From contig CABIZV010000002.1 in assembly GCA_902363335.1 (NCBI GenBank), forward strand, positions 372,001-436,000: a stretch of 64,000 nt of DNA, read 5' to 3'. Each line of letters starts with the position of its first letter. Within the stretch, counting starts at the first letter, position 1. Under the pieces are notes generated by a model. The model was not told where the DNA came from. It did not search any database and saw only the letters and a list, made by a program, of their open reading frames with translations. This stretch comes from Enterobacteriaceae bacterium. GTDB taxonomy: Bacteria; Pseudomonadota; Gammaproteobacteria; Enterobacterales; Enterobacteriaceae. Both the position numbers and the translations under genes were made by a program. Below, piece after piece: positions 54,387-63,785 of this stretch.

Positions 54387-57073
54387 AGCTCCTCCGGTAC
54401 CTCTTCAAGTTCGGGCGGTGTTTCTCGCGGCAGTGTAACACGAAAACAGGCGCCGCCTTGCGGGCGGTTGTGCGCGGTAAGCGTACCGCCGTGAATCTCG
54501 ACAATTGCCTGGCAGATGGCGAGCCCCAGACCGACGCCAGGAATGGCCGACTCCTTGTTGCCCCGGGTAAACTTGGCGAAAATCTGCTGCTCCTGGCCGC
54601 CAGGGATCCCCGGGCCGGTATCCCAGACATCAAGCAGTAGGTTATCGTCCTTAAGGGAGGCGCTAATACCGATTTCCGCCTCATGCCCGGCATATTTCAC
54701 CGCGTTTTCCAGCAGATTAATTAGCACCCGTTCAAACAGTGGCCCGTCAAGATGCACCAGCATCAGTGGGTCGGGCAACGAGAGGGAGATTTTGCGCCCG
54801 CCAAGCCCCGGTTCCAGCATTCTTAGCGCGCTGCCGACGACCTCCTCAAGGGTCAGCCACTCTTTATTAAGATTAAACCCTCCCGACTGAATGCGGGCCA
54901 TATCCAGCAAATTATTCACCAGTCGGGTTGTGTTCAGCACGTGCTGGCGGATCTCATTGGCCTGCGGGGCATAAGGCGAACCGCTACTGGCGAGATCGAG
55001 GGTCAAAATTTCGGCCTGGCCGAACAGTACGGTGAGCGGTGTGCGCAGATCGTGGGAGAGGGCGGCCAGCAGCGAGTTGCGTAGGCTTTCGCGTTCGCTG
55101 ATAAGCCGTGACTGCTCTTCGCTGGCGGTCAATGCCAGACGCTCCAGGGCGCTGGCGACCAGCAGAGTAAAGGTTTCCAGCAGCCGCTGTTGTTCCGGGA
55201 TCATCAGTTGGCGCAGATTATTCGGCTCAACCACGATAAGCCCGTGGGTATGATTAGCGCTGCGCAGCGGTAAGATTTGATAGGGCACGCCGGGCAAAGT
55301 ATCGGTTCCGGCCCCGGCGGGTAACCCTTTGTCAAAGCTCCAGTGGGCGATGGCCTCATCCCACGGCGTCATCCCTTCCTGATGGGTCACCGCCGTTAAT
55401 TTACCGTGCTCATCCGGTAAAAGGACCTGGCTGCGAGCGTGGAAAGTTGAACGAATGTACTGCTCGCAGGTATGGGCAATATCGAACGCGTTGCGGCCCA
55501 CGGCCAGCGTTTTCGACATTTCGTACAGATGGCGGGTTCGCTGCTCGCGATAACGCGCCACCCGCGCCTGATAACGCACGCCTGCGGTCAGATTACCAAT
55601 CACCAGCCCCACGGTGAGCATAACGCCAAACGTCAGCAGGTACTGCACATCCGAAACCGCCAGCGTGCCGCGTGGCGCAATGAAGAAAAGATCAAAGCTG
55701 ACCACGTTAATCACCGTTGCCAGCACCGACGGCCAGCGACCGTAGAACAGGGCTACGATCACCACGCCCAGTAAATAGAGCATCACCAGGTTGGCGGCCT
55801 CAAAGGCCATCAGCCATTGGTTGGCGATAAGCGTAATCGCCGCGCATAGCCCTACCGCCACCAGACAGCCGCGGATCTGCACCCGCCATTTATCGATAAA
55901 CGGCCGCTTGTCGTGTGGGCGCTCCGGCAGCGGCAACGGGGTTTCATCGACGCCGACGACCACCAGATCTAACTCCGGCGCGTGGCGCGAGAGCCGTTCG
56001 CTAAAACGTTCGCCGCGCCACCACTGACGCTTTTTCTGGCGACCAATGACGATTTTGCCGAGGTTGTGCTCGCGCGCGTAGCGGATAAGCGCGGCTTCCT
56101 CCGATGGCTCGGAAAGCGTGGCGGTTTCGGCCCCCAACTCCTGCGCCAGACGTAAAGCGTTGAGGATCGCGCGTCGCTGCGGCTCCGGCAGACGGTGCAG
56201 CGTCGGTGTTTCGACATACACCGCATGCCAGGCGCTGCCCAGCCTTGAGGCCAGACGGGCGGCGGTGCGCACCAACTTTTCACTGCCGGTATGATGGCCG
56301 ATACACAGCAAGATAGCGTCGTGGGTATGCCAGACTTTCTCCTGCCCCTGCGTATCGCGCCAGGCGCGCATCTGATCGTCAACCCGTTCAGCGGTGCGGC
56401 GCAACGCCAGTTCACGTAGGGCAATCAGGTTGCCCTTGCGAAAGAAGTTTTCAATCGCCCGCTCGGCTTGCCCCGCCAGATACACCTTGCCTTCGTTCAG
56501 ACGCTGGCGCAGATCGTCCGGCGGGAGATCGACCAGCACCACTTCATCAGCCGCATCAAAGAAGGGATCGGGAACCGTTTCGCGCACCTGAATTCCGGTG
56601 ACGCCGCTGACTACGTCGTTCAGGCTTTCCAGATGCTGGACGTTAACGGTAGTAAAAACATCAATGCCGGCCTCAAGCAGTTCATCAATATCCTGCCAGC
56701 GTTTGGGGTGGCGGGAGCCGGGCGCATTACTGTGCGCCAGCTCATCCATTAACACCAGCGCCGGACGACGGGCGAGGGCGGCGTCAAGATCGAACTCCAC
56801 CACGTAGCGCCCACGGTAGGCGCTGCGTTTAGGCGGCAGCGTGCTGAGCCCCTTTTGCATCGCCGCCGTCTCTTTGCGCCCGTGAGTTTCTACTACACCC
56901 GCCAGCACATCCAGCCCTTGCTGCCGCAGACGCTGCGCCTCGGCCAGCATTGCCCAGGTTTTTCCCACCCCGGCGCAGGCACCGAAGAAAATCTTCAATT
57001 TCCCCCGGTGCGCGTCAGCGGTGTGTTCCAGCAGGCGATCCGGGTTCGGACGCAGCGGCTCGTCGGTCATCAT
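54383..57073 (-). CDS. kdpD: Sensor histidine kinase KdpD
   Basis: 896 residues (E. coli 894). The N-terminal KdpD domain has Walker A GACAGVGKTWAML (near 35). A USP-like domain (about 250-365) is followed by four membrane helices (about 400-500), a GAF-like region, and the histidine kinase core with LLAALSHDLRTPLTV (phospho-His), NLLENAVKYA and DTGPGIPGG. It senses K+ limitation and is modulated by PtsN. Two adjacent ATGs follow the kdpC stop overlap; the first is used. Confidence 0.96.
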   Translation of the reverse strand: MMTDEPLRPNPDRLLEHTADAHRGKLKIFFGACAGVGKTWAMLAEAQRLRQQGLDVLAGVVETHGRKETAAMQKGLSTLPPKRSAYRGRYVVEFDLDAALARRPALVLMDELAHSNAPGSRHPKRWQDIDELLEAGIDVFTTVNVQHLESLNDVVSGVTGIQVRETVPDPFFDAADEVVLVDLPPDDLRQRLNEGKVYLAGQAERAIENFFRKGNLIALRELALRRTAERVDDQMRAWRDTQGQEKVWHTHDAILLCIGHHTGSEKLVRTAARLASRLGSAWHAVYVETPTLHRLPEPQRRAILNALRLAQELGAETATLSEPSEEAALIRYAREHNLGKIVIGRQKKRQWWRGERFSERLSRHAPELDLVVVGVDETPLPLPERPHDKRPFIDKWRVQIRGCLVAVGLCAAITLIANQWLMAFEAANLVMLYLLGVVIVALFYGRWPSVLATVINVVSFDLFFIAPRGTLAVSDVQYLLTFGVMLTVGLVIGNLTAGVRYQARVARYREQRTRHLYEMSKTLAVGRNAFDIAHTCEQYIRSTFHARSQVLLPDEHGKLTAVTHQEGMTPWDEAIAHWSFDKGLPAGAGTDTLPGVPYQILPLRSANHTHGLIVVEPNNLRQLMIPEQQRLLETFTLLVASALERLALTASEEQSRLISERESLRNSLLAALSHDLRTPLTVLFGQAEILTLDLASSGSPYAPQANEIRQHVLNTTRLVNNLLDMARIQSGGFNLNKEWLTLEEVVGSALRMLEPGLGGRKISLSLPDPLMLVHLDGPLFERVLINLLENAVKYAGHEAEIGISASLKDDNLLLDVWDTGPGIPGGQEQQIFAKFTRGNKESAIPGVGLGLAICQAIVEIHGGTLTAHNRPQGGACFRVTLPRETPPELEEVPEEL

Positions 57074-57651
57074 CAATTATCCTTGTGGGCATCCAGCGCC
57101 ATATTCAGCTCAGTAATATTTACCACAGGTTGACCGAGAAAGCCGAGCAGCGGCGTCGAGGTGGCGGCCTCAATTTGCTGGGTTAGCCATTGGGTAGAAA
57201 CCTGACGTGCTTTGGCGATGCGCGGCACCTGCCACAATGCGGCGGCAGGCGTCAGGTTGGGATCCAACCCGCTGGCGGAGGCGGTCACCAGCTCTACCGG
57301 TACGGTAGGGCTGGCGTCAGGGTTAGCGGCGCGCAGTGCCGCTATGCGCTCAGCGAACTGTTTATCCAGCGCCGGGTTGCTGGCGGCCAGGTTACTGCCG
57401 CCGGAAGCCATCGGGTTATCGGCCATATCGGCGGTTGCGGAAGGACGCCCCTGAAAATACCGCGGATCGCTAAACTGCTGGCCGATCAGCTGCGATCCGC
57501 GCAGTTCATGGTTTTCAAAAATAAGCGATCCGTTAGCCTGGGTATGAAAAAACCATTGGCCGAGCGCGGTGGTCAGCAGCGGATAAAGCCCGCCGGTCAC
57601 CACGGCCAGAAACAGAAAAATCACCACAGCAGGACGTAATGCAGACATCAT
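57073..57651 (-). CDS. kdpC: K+-transporting ATPase subunit KdpC
   Basis: 192 residues. One N-terminal membrane helix (AVVIFLFLAVVTGGLYPLLTT) is followed by a periplasmic domain with FSDPRYFQGRPSAT and SNLAASNPAL. It stabilises the KdpFABC complex and raises K+ affinity. It lies between kdpB (7 bp) and kdpD (1-bp overlap of stop and start). Confidence 0.97.
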   Translation of the reverse strand: MMSALRPAVVIFLFLAVVTGGLYPLLTTALGQWFFHTQANGSLIFENHELRGSQLIGQQFSDPRYFQGRPSATADMADNPMASGGSNLAASNPALDKQFAERIAALRAANPDASPTVPVELVTASASGLDPNLTPAAALWQVPRIAKARQVSTQWLTQQIEAATSTPLLGFLGQPVVNITELNMALDAHKDN

Positions 57652-57658
57652 TTTTTCC

Positions 57659-59707
57659 TCACACCCAACCCAGCAGGGTTAACAGTACATCAATGATCTT
57701 AATACCGATAAACGGCACCACCAGGCCACCCGCACCATAAATCCACAGGTTGCGGCGCAGCATTGCCGACGCGGACAGCGGGCGATAGCTCACGCCTTTG
57801 AGCGCCAGCGGCAGCAGGAAGACGATAATCAACGCGTTAAAGATAACGGCGCTGAGAATGGCCGAGTTGGGGGAGTGCAGATGCATAATATTCAGCACGC
57901 CTAACTGCGGCCAGCTGGCGGCAAATGCCGCCGGAATAATGGCGAAATACTTCGCCACATCGTTAGCAATACTAAAGGTGGTCAGCGAACCCCGGGTCAT
58001 CAGCATCTGTTTACCAATATGCACCACTTCAATCAGTTTGGTCGGGTTGGAATCGAGATCGACCATGTTGCCAGCTTCTTTCGCCGCCTGGGTGCCGGAG
58101 TTCATCGCCACCGCGACGTCAGCCTGCGCAAGCGCCGGGGCGTCGTTGGTACCATCACCGGTCATGGCCACCATTCGGCCTTCCGACTGGTACTGACGAA
58201 TCAGCGCCAGCTTGGCTTCCGGCGTGGCTTCGGCAAGAAAATCATCAACCCCCGCTTCGGCAGCAATCGCCGCGGCGGTCAGGCGGTTATCGCCGGTAAT
58301 CATCACCGTCTTAATGCCCATTTTACGCAGCTGGGCAAAACGCTCTTTAATGCCGCCTTTGACGATATCTTTGAGCGCAATGACGCCGAGTACCCGCGCG
58401 CCTTCCGCGACCACTAATGGCGTTGCGCCAAGGCTGGCCACACTTTCCACCTTTTGCTCAACGTCTGGCGGGAAGTTTCCGCCGTTGCTTTCAATATGAC
58501 GGCGAATGGCGTCAACGGAGCCTTTACGGATCATGCGGTTGTCGATGTTGATGCCGCTCATCCGGCTCTGGGCGGTAAACGGGACGAAAGTGGCGTGCAG
58601 CGCCTGCACATCGCGTTCGCGCAGGTTAAAGCGCTGTTTTGCCAGTACCACTATGCTGCGGCCTTCTGGCGTTTCATCCGCCAGCGATGAAAGCTGTGCG
58701 GCATCGGCCAGGGTTTTCTCGTCAACGCCAAGGGCCGGCAGAAATTGCGACGCCTGACGGTTGCCGAGCGTGATGGTGCCGGTTTTGTCCAGCAGCAGCA
58801 CATCCACGTCGCCTGCGGCTTCTACTGCACGACCGCTGGTGGCAATCACGTTTGCCCCTAGCATCCGGCTCATCCCCGCCACGCCAATCGCCGACAGCAG
58901 GCCGCCGATAGTTGTGGGGATAAGGCACACCAGCAGGGCCACCAGCACGGTGACGCTTATCGGCGTACCGCTCCAGGCGGAGAACGGCCACAGCGTGGCG
59001 GTTGCCAGTAAAAAGACGATGGTTAGCGCCACCAGCAAAATGGTCAGGGCGATTTCGTTTGGCGTTTTGCGACGCTGTGCGCCTTCGACCATGGCTATCA
59101 TGCGGTCGAGGAACGTTTCGCCTGGGTTCACGCTACAGCGCACTACCAGCCAGTCGGAAAGAATGCGCGTCCCGCCGGTGACCGAGGCAAAGTCGCCGCC
59201 GGACTCGCGAATAACCGGGGCAGACTCCCCGGTAATCGCGCTCTCATCGACCGACGCGCCGCCTTCAATCACTTCGCCGTCGCAAGGAATAATGTCGCCC
59301 GCTTCCACCAGCACCACATCGCCTTTGCGCAGCTCGTCGGCCGGAACGTGATCCATTTCCGCGCCGTAACGGGCTTCGCGCAGCTTACGCGCAAACGCTG
59401 TTTTCTTGACTCCCCTTAGGCTGTTGGCCTGAGCCTTGCTGCGTCCCTCGGCCATGGCTTCGGCGAAGTTGGCAAACAGCACGGTAAACCATAGCCACAG
59501 CGTAATCGCACCGGTAAACCCGACATTGCCGGGCAGGATACCGCCCGCCATGGCGGCGGTCAGGGCCGTGGTCAGGACGCTGCCTAGCCAGACGATAAAC
59601 ATCACCGGGTTGCGCCACTGAAGGGCAGGATTGAGCTTCTTCACGGCGTCGATAATCGCCTGACGAACCAGCGACGGTTCGAACAGGGCCAGTTGTTTAC
59701 GACTCAT
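57659..59707 (-). CDS. kdpB: K+-transporting P-type ATPase subunit KdpB
   Basis: 682 residues (same as E. coli). The phosphorylation motif is LLLDKTGTITLGNRQ (Asp near 307), the actuator motif is AITGESAPVI, and the hinge is MVAMTGDGTNDAPALA. It energises K+ uptake through KdpA. GGAG stands before the ATG at 59705-59707. A longer in-frame extension of 80 codons is a shadow of kdpA. Confidence 0.97.
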   Translation of the reverse strand: MSRKQLALFEPSLVRQAIIDAVKKLNPALQWRNPVMFIVWLGSVLTTALTAAMAGGILPGNVGFTGAITLWLWFTVLFANFAEAMAEGRSKAQANSLRGVKKTAFARKLREARYGAEMDHVPADELRKGDVVLVEAGDIIPCDGEVIEGGASVDESAITGESAPVIRESGGDFASVTGGTRILSDWLVVRCSVNPGETFLDRMIAMVEGAQRRKTPNEIALTILLVALTIVFLLATATLWPFSAWSGTPISVTVLVALLVCLIPTTIGGLLSAIGVAGMSRMLGANVIATSGRAVEAAGDVDVLLLDKTGTITLGNRQASQFLPALGVDEKTLADAAQLSSLADETPEGRSIVVLAKQRFNLRERDVQALHATFVPFTAQSRMSGINIDNRMIRKGSVDAIRRHIESNGGNFPPDVEQKVESVASLGATPLVVAEGARVLGVIALKDIVKGGIKERFAQLRKMGIKTVMITGDNRLTAAAIAAEAGVDDFLAEATPEAKLALIRQYQSEGRMVAMTGDGTNDAPALAQADVAVAMNSGTQAAKEAGNMVDLDSNPTKLIEVVHIGKQMLMTRGSLTTFSIANDVAKYFAIIPAAFAASWPQLGVLNIMHLHSPNSAILSAVIFNALIIVFLLPLALKGVSYRPLSASAMLRRNLWIYGAGGLVVPFIGIKIIDVLLTLLGWV

Positions 59708-59727
59708 AACCAATAGCTCCGCATCAC

Positions 59728-61407
59728 TCAAAACAGGGAAAGATGTTCCGCCACCGGGCCAATCGCCAGGGCGGGAATAAAGGTCAGGGCGCCGACCAGC
59801 AGCACGGTACCAATCAGCAGGCCGATAAACAGCGCGTCGTGGGTGGCAAGCGTCCCCGGGGTGGCGGGCTGGATCTTCTTGGTGACCAGCGAACCGGCAA
59901 TCGCCAGCACCGGAATGATGACGCCGAAGCGACCAACGAACATACAAACGGCAAGGAGAACGTTCCAGAACGGAGTATTGGCGCTAAGCCCCGCAAAGGC
60001 GCTGCCGTTGTTGTTGGCGGCGGATGACACGGCGTACAGCACTTCGCTAAAACCGTGCGAGCCGGGGTTGGCCATCGCGCTGCGTCCTGCGTCGGTCATC
60101 ATTGCCAGCGCCGTACCGAGCAGCACCAGCGTTGGCGTCACCAGAATCGCCAGCGCGGTCATTTTCATCTCGGGGACATCGATTTTCTTGCCGAGGTATT
60201 CCGGGGTGCGGCCAATCATCAGCCCGGCGATAAACACCGCCAGCAGAACGAACAGCAACATGCCGTACAGGCCTGAGCCCACGCCGCCGAACACCACCTC
60301 GCCAATCTGCATCAGCCACATTGGGATCATGCCGCCTAACGCGGTAAAGGAGTCGTGCATCGCGTTGACCGCCCCGCACGACGCCGCCGTGGTGACGACC
60401 GCATACAGACTGCTGGCAAGAATGCCAAAGCGACTCTCTTTGCCTTCCATGTTGATGCTGCTGTTAGCGCCAAGCTGTAACAGATGCGGGTTACCCTCGG
60501 TTTCGGCCCACATCACCACCGCTACACAGACGACGAAAATTAAGCTCATCGCCCACAGGATAGCGCGGCCCTGACGGTTGTCGCCCACCGCATCGCCAAA
60601 CGCGAAACACAGGGCCGCAGGGATCAAGAAGATCGCCAGCATTTGCACGAAGTTTGTCAGCGCGGTCGGATTTTCAAACGGGTGCGACGAGTTGGCATTA
60701 AAGAACCCACCACCGTTTGTGCCGAGCATTTTAATGGCTTCCTGCGACGCCACCGGCCCCATCGGCAGCACCTGGTGCACACCTTCAAGGGTGGTAAACG
60801 GCTGGTAAGGTAAGACGTTTTGCAGTGCGCCTTGCTGAACAAAGAACAGCGCCAGCAACAGGGATATTGGCAGCAATAGCCAAAGCGTTATGCGGGTGAT
60901 ATCGACCCAGGCGTTACCCAGGGTGCTCGTACTCTGGCGTGAAAAGGCACGCACCAGGGCAAAGAGTACGGCGATACCGGTCGCGGCGGAGAGGAAGTTT
61001 TGCACCGTCAACCCAGCCATCTGGCTTAGATAGCTCAGCGTGGTTTCACCGCTGTAGGATTGCCAGTTGGTGTTGCTGACAAAGCTGACGGCGGTATTGA
61101 GCGCCAGATGCCAGGACAGCCCCGGCAGCTGCTGCGGGTTCAAAGGCAGGTAGCCTTGCAACATCAGCAGCGCGAACAGGGCCACCAACCCGCAAACATT
61201 GAGCAGCAATATGGCGATAACGTACCGCCCCCAGCTCATCTCTTGCCCGGAGATACCCAATACGCGCCAGAGACCCTTTTCGCAACCGGCCAGACCCGGC
61301 AGTGGGCGATTGGCGATCATCCCCGCCAGCACTTTTCCCAGCGGGCGCGCGAGCACAAACAGCACCAGCAGGAAGCTGGCGACCAGTAAAAATCCTTGAG
61401 CAGCCAT
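59728..61407 (-). CDS. kdpA: K+-transporting ATPase subunit KdpA
   Basis: 559 residues (E. coli 557), about ten membrane helices. The four selectivity-filter repeats are visible as NTNWQSYSGETTLS, GTNGGGFFNANSSHP, TTAASCGAVNAM and SAANNNGSAFAG. It is the K+ channel-like subunit of the pump. Its ATG overlaps the kdpF stop (TGATGG). Confidence 0.97.
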   Translation of the reverse strand: MAAQGFLLVASFLLVLFVLARPLGKVLAGMIANRPLPGLAGCEKGLWRVLGISGQEMSWGRYVIAILLLNVCGLVALFALLMLQGYLPLNPQQLPGLSWHLALNTAVSFVSNTNWQSYSGETTLSYLSQMAGLTVQNFLSAATGIAVLFALVRAFSRQSTSTLGNAWVDITRITLWLLLPISLLLALFFVQQGALQNVLPYQPFTTLEGVHQVLPMGPVASQEAIKMLGTNGGGFFNANSSHPFENPTALTNFVQMLAIFLIPAALCFAFGDAVGDNRQGRAILWAMSLIFVVCVAVVMWAETEGNPHLLQLGANSSINMEGKESRFGILASSLYAVVTTAASCGAVNAMHDSFTALGGMIPMWLMQIGEVVFGGVGSGLYGMLLFVLLAVFIAGLMIGRTPEYLGKKIDVPEMKMTALAILVTPTLVLLGTALAMMTDAGRSAMANPGSHGFSEVLYAVSSAANNNGSAFAGLSANTPFWNVLLAVCMFVGRFGVIIPVLAIAGSLVTKKIQPATPGTLATHDALFIGLLIGTVLLVGALTFIPALAIGPVAEHLSLF

Positions 61408-61496
61408 CACAGCGCCTCCGCCTTTAAAAGGGCATAAACCAGATACGCCAGTAACAGGAACACCAGCACCACGCCGGCTATTACGCCTGTAGTCAC
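61407..61496 (-). CDS. kdpF: Small membrane subunit KdpF
   Basis: 29 residues from a GTG start at 61494-61496, preceded by GGAGG. It is almost entirely one hydrophobic helix (VIAGVVLVFLLLAYLVYALL). KdpF is a lipid-like stabiliser of KdpFABC. The TGA stop overlaps the kdpA ATG. Confidence 0.92.
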   Translation of the reverse strand: MTTGVIAGVVLVFLLLAYLVYALLKAEAL

Positions 61497-61575
61497 AATC
61501 CACCTCCGAACGGGTATGTTATGGCGCTAAGCGTAGGATTTCGGGTGCAAAGATTTTGCAAAAATAGAATGGCGG

Positions 61576-61594
61576 GGTGTAAAAAAAGTATAAA
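61576..61594 (-). promoter_or_regulatory. KdpE-binding site upstream of kdpF
   Basis: On the minus strand this reads TTTATACTTTTTTTACACC, the T-rich element bound by KdpE in E. coli, about 80 bp before kdpF. The gap between kdpF and ybfA (305 bp) is divergent and otherwise shows no gene. Confidence 0.7.
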
Positions 61595-61801
61595 AATGGC
61601 AAAAGGCACAATTTAACTAATGGTTAGTATTAATTTAACATTCGTGTAACTCAATTACGCGGTGAATGTAAATATCGGCCAAACGGGGCTAAAAAAGTGG
61701 TCGGATGAGTAGTAAAATTACACAAAAGGCGGTACTCTTTTAGTCAGATTACTCAGGTTTATTTTCCGGCGCTGATTGCCGGCCAACTTAGGGGAGAGAA
61801 T

Positions 61802-62008
61802 ATGGAACTGTATAAAAAATATCCTGCACACACAGTATTGCTGCGCCGTACTTTCGCCGTGGTGGCGGGGATTGTTGCGCTACCGGTGATGTTGTTCTGG
61901 AAAGACCGCGCCCGTTTTTATAGCTATCTGCACCGCGTCTGGTCTAAAACCAGCGATAAACCGGTATGGATGGAGCAGGCTGAAGAGGCCGCCTGCGACT
62001 TCTATTGA
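61802..62008 (+). CDS. ybfA: Small membrane-associated protein YbfA
   Basis: 68 residues (same as E. coli). It has a hydrophobic helix near residues 17-34 (TFAVVAGIVALPVMLFW) and a charged C-terminus. A GGGGAGAG ribosome site precedes the ATG. It is divergent from kdpFABCDE. Function is unknown. In E. coli K-12 the rhsC locus follows this gene, so this is a known variable site. Confidence 0.9.
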   Translation: MELYKKYPAHTVLLRRTFAVVAGIVALPVMLFWKDRARFYSYLHRVWSKTSDKPVWMEQAEEAACDFY

Positions 62009-62032
62009 TATTGATGTCGTGTATCAGTGTTT

Positions 62033-62066
62033 AAAACCGCTCCGTTAAAACGGAGCGGTTTTTTTT
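62033..62066 (+). terminator. Intrinsic terminator of ybfA
   Basis: The stem aaccgctccg / cggagcggtt (62035-62044 and 62051-62060) is followed by T residues to 62066. Confidence 0.93.
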
Positions 62067-62192
62067 CGTCTGCTGACTGGCGTAAGAGAACCATCAAGAA
62101 CACTATTGTGAATTTATATTTACTATAGTAAATTTGCGCAATGGGTATTGTCTGCCAATACCACCCAATAATGACTCTTTGAGGAAAGCACG

Positions 62193-62636
62193 ATGTTAAA
62201 AATCAGAATGTCCCAACCTTCTGAAGCGCCTGAAATCATCCAGATCTGGCGCAATTCCGTGGACGCGACCCACGATTTTCTTACCGCGCACGACCGTCAG
62301 GAGATCGAGCAAGAAGTTGTCGGTTTCTTTTCACAGACCCCGGTATGGGTAGCCACAAATGAAGAAGACCAGCCAATCGGATTTATGTTTTTACATGATG
62401 GTCATCTGGAAGCGCTGTTTGTTGACGCCTCCGCTCGCGGACTGGGCATTGGAAAGCAGTTGATCTCACATGCCCTGGCCCTGCACCCTGATTTAAGCGT
62501 GGATGTGAATGAACAAAACCAGCAGGCGGTTGGCTTTTATCAACATATGGGCTTTGAGGTGTCAGGGCGTTCCGACCGGGATGGTCAGGGAAGGGCGTAT
62601 CCCCTGTTACACCTGAAAAAAGCGCAGGCCGTCTGA
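62193..62636 (+). CDS. GNAT N-acetyltransferase, YjaB-like
   Basis: 147 residues, the size of E. coli YjaB. Recognisable blocks are SVDATHDFLTAHDR, LEALFVDASARGLGIGKQL (the acetyl-CoA loop RGLGIG) and VNEQNQQAVGFYQHMGF. It is probably a cytoplasmic acetyltransferase acting on a small molecule or amine; the substrate is unknown. The start is chosen at the ATG after GAGGAAAG. It is convergent with the XRE-cupin regulator, 20 bp away. Confidence 0.85.
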   Translation: MLKIRMSQPSEAPEIIQIWRNSVDATHDFLTAHDRQEIEQEVVGFFSQTPVWVATNEEDQPIGFMFLHDGHLEALFVDASARGLGIGKQLISHALALHPDLSVDVNEQNQQAVGFYQHMGFEVSGRSDRDGQGRAYPLLHLKKAQAV

Positions 62637-62656
62637 ACGTTGCGGCAGGGGGAGTA

Positions 62657-63241
62657 TCATTGATTTTTTTGGCTGAAAGCCACGAGGTATGAACAACTCT
62701 GCTCGCTATCAGGATTGCTCATATGGTACTCGCTGGCAAACGTCAGCGCCAGGCAGTCGCCCGCGCGTAAATGATGGGTCTGATGATTGACTCGAAAATC
62801 CAGGCAGCCGCTTAGCACCCAAAGCGTTTGCCCGGCAAGATGCTCGTTTGCGCTCGCAGGGATCGTCAGTTGAGCCATTGCGGGAATCTCAACTTTAATC
62901 ATTTCTGGACAGGCCCCTGCCGGGGACACCGACCAGCGGGTGATGCCTGACTGCTCATCTGTCCAGTGTTGCTGCTGATGGGCAAAGAGCACCAGTGAGT
63001 TCTGATGCTGCTCTAGCTCGGCAAAAAGTTTTGAAAGCGTAATATTCATGGCGTTAGCTAAACGGCTCAGAATAGTGGCGCTCGGGCTGGAAGCGCCTCG
63101 TTCAACCTTGCTAATCATGGCCTGGCTGACGCCTGAACGTTGGGCAAGCTCAGCGACCGTCCAGTTGCGGGCCTTCCTGTGTTTAAGCAGTAAACGCGCA
63201 ATATCGCTGTCGACTATCTGATTTTTAGCTGTTTTATCCAT
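62657..63241 (-). CDS. XRE-family regulator with C-terminal cupin domain
   Basis: 194 residues. The helix-turn-helix is at about 25-65 (WTVAELAQRSGVSQAMISKV, then ERGASSPS). A cupin sensor domain covers about 105-190 (AGQTLWVLSGCLDFRV, HHLRAGDCLALTFASEYHMS). Such regulators often control a neighbouring catabolic or acetyltransferase gene. GAGG stands before the ATG at 63239-63241; a start four codons upstream is possible. The regulated gene is likely the convergent GNAT or its own promoter. Family call firm, target inferred. Confidence 0.85.
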   Translation of the reverse strand: MDKTAKNQIVDSDIARLLLKHRKARNWTVAELAQRSGVSQAMISKVERGASSPSATILSRLANAMNITLSKLFAELEQHQNSLVLFAHQQQHWTDEQSGITRWSVSPAGACPEMIKVEIPAMAQLTIPASANEHLAGQTLWVLSGCLDFRVNHQTHHLRAGDCLALTFASEYHMSNPDSEQSCSYLVAFSQKNQ

Positions 63242-63284
63242 TTTTATCCTCACTTTTACCCACCTGATTATGCCATTACGTTAA

Positions 63285-63533
63285 TCAGTGAACTAGTTGC
63301 CAGTGACTCCAACTATCAATATCGCCTGTGTTCCAGTAACCGCTTCGTTTGCTGGCCTCTTCTCCAGAGTAATGCCAGGATTTCCGCCACTCGTAGGTTA
63401 TATCAACTTCAGTTCCCAGAGATGAGATATCTGAAGGGGACTCTTTTGCACATTGCTACGGTCTTATCTCGTTGCCTGCAGGTATCTTAAACACGGAACA
63501 ACGGCCAGCAATGGTCAGTTCTTTAGAGGCGGG
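63285..63533 (-). pseudogene. Decayed C-terminal fragment of an unidentified protein
   Basis: On the minus strand one frame reads from 63533 to the stop at 63285-63287, with a single internal TAG at 63456-63458. The reading is protein-like and tryptophan-rich: KELTIAGRCSVFKIPAGNEI, then after the stop DISSLGTEVDITYEWRKSWH, YSGEEASKRSGYWNTGDIDS and WSHWQLVH. It has no start codon and no ribosome site, so it looks like the 3' remnant of a lost gene. I do not recognise the family. The 544-bp interval from the XRE gene to the hydrolase (63242-63785) otherwise shows only AT-rich sequence. Confidence 0.55.
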
Positions 63534-63785
63534 TTAACAGCTTACCGGCCGTCTGGTAGTGACCGATATTAGTCAAGCGAGAGCAGGTAAACACGACTCC
63601 AATAATCATTTATTGATAGTTATGACTTCAATTAATAGATACATTTGTATAAACGAAGGATGAAATCTGTATCAAAAAGACTTCGAAAATTTTGACAAAA
63701 TACATGCAACATTATTGTCTGGAACGCAAGTTTTTGGAACAGACGACTTATCTGACAATCCATTATCCAACATGGTAACCACAAT

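Noticed and set aside
59708..59947. 80-residue N-terminal extension of KdpB
   Set aside because: It is the out-of-frame shadow of the kdpA 3' end; the ATG at 59707 has a ribosome site and gives the family length.
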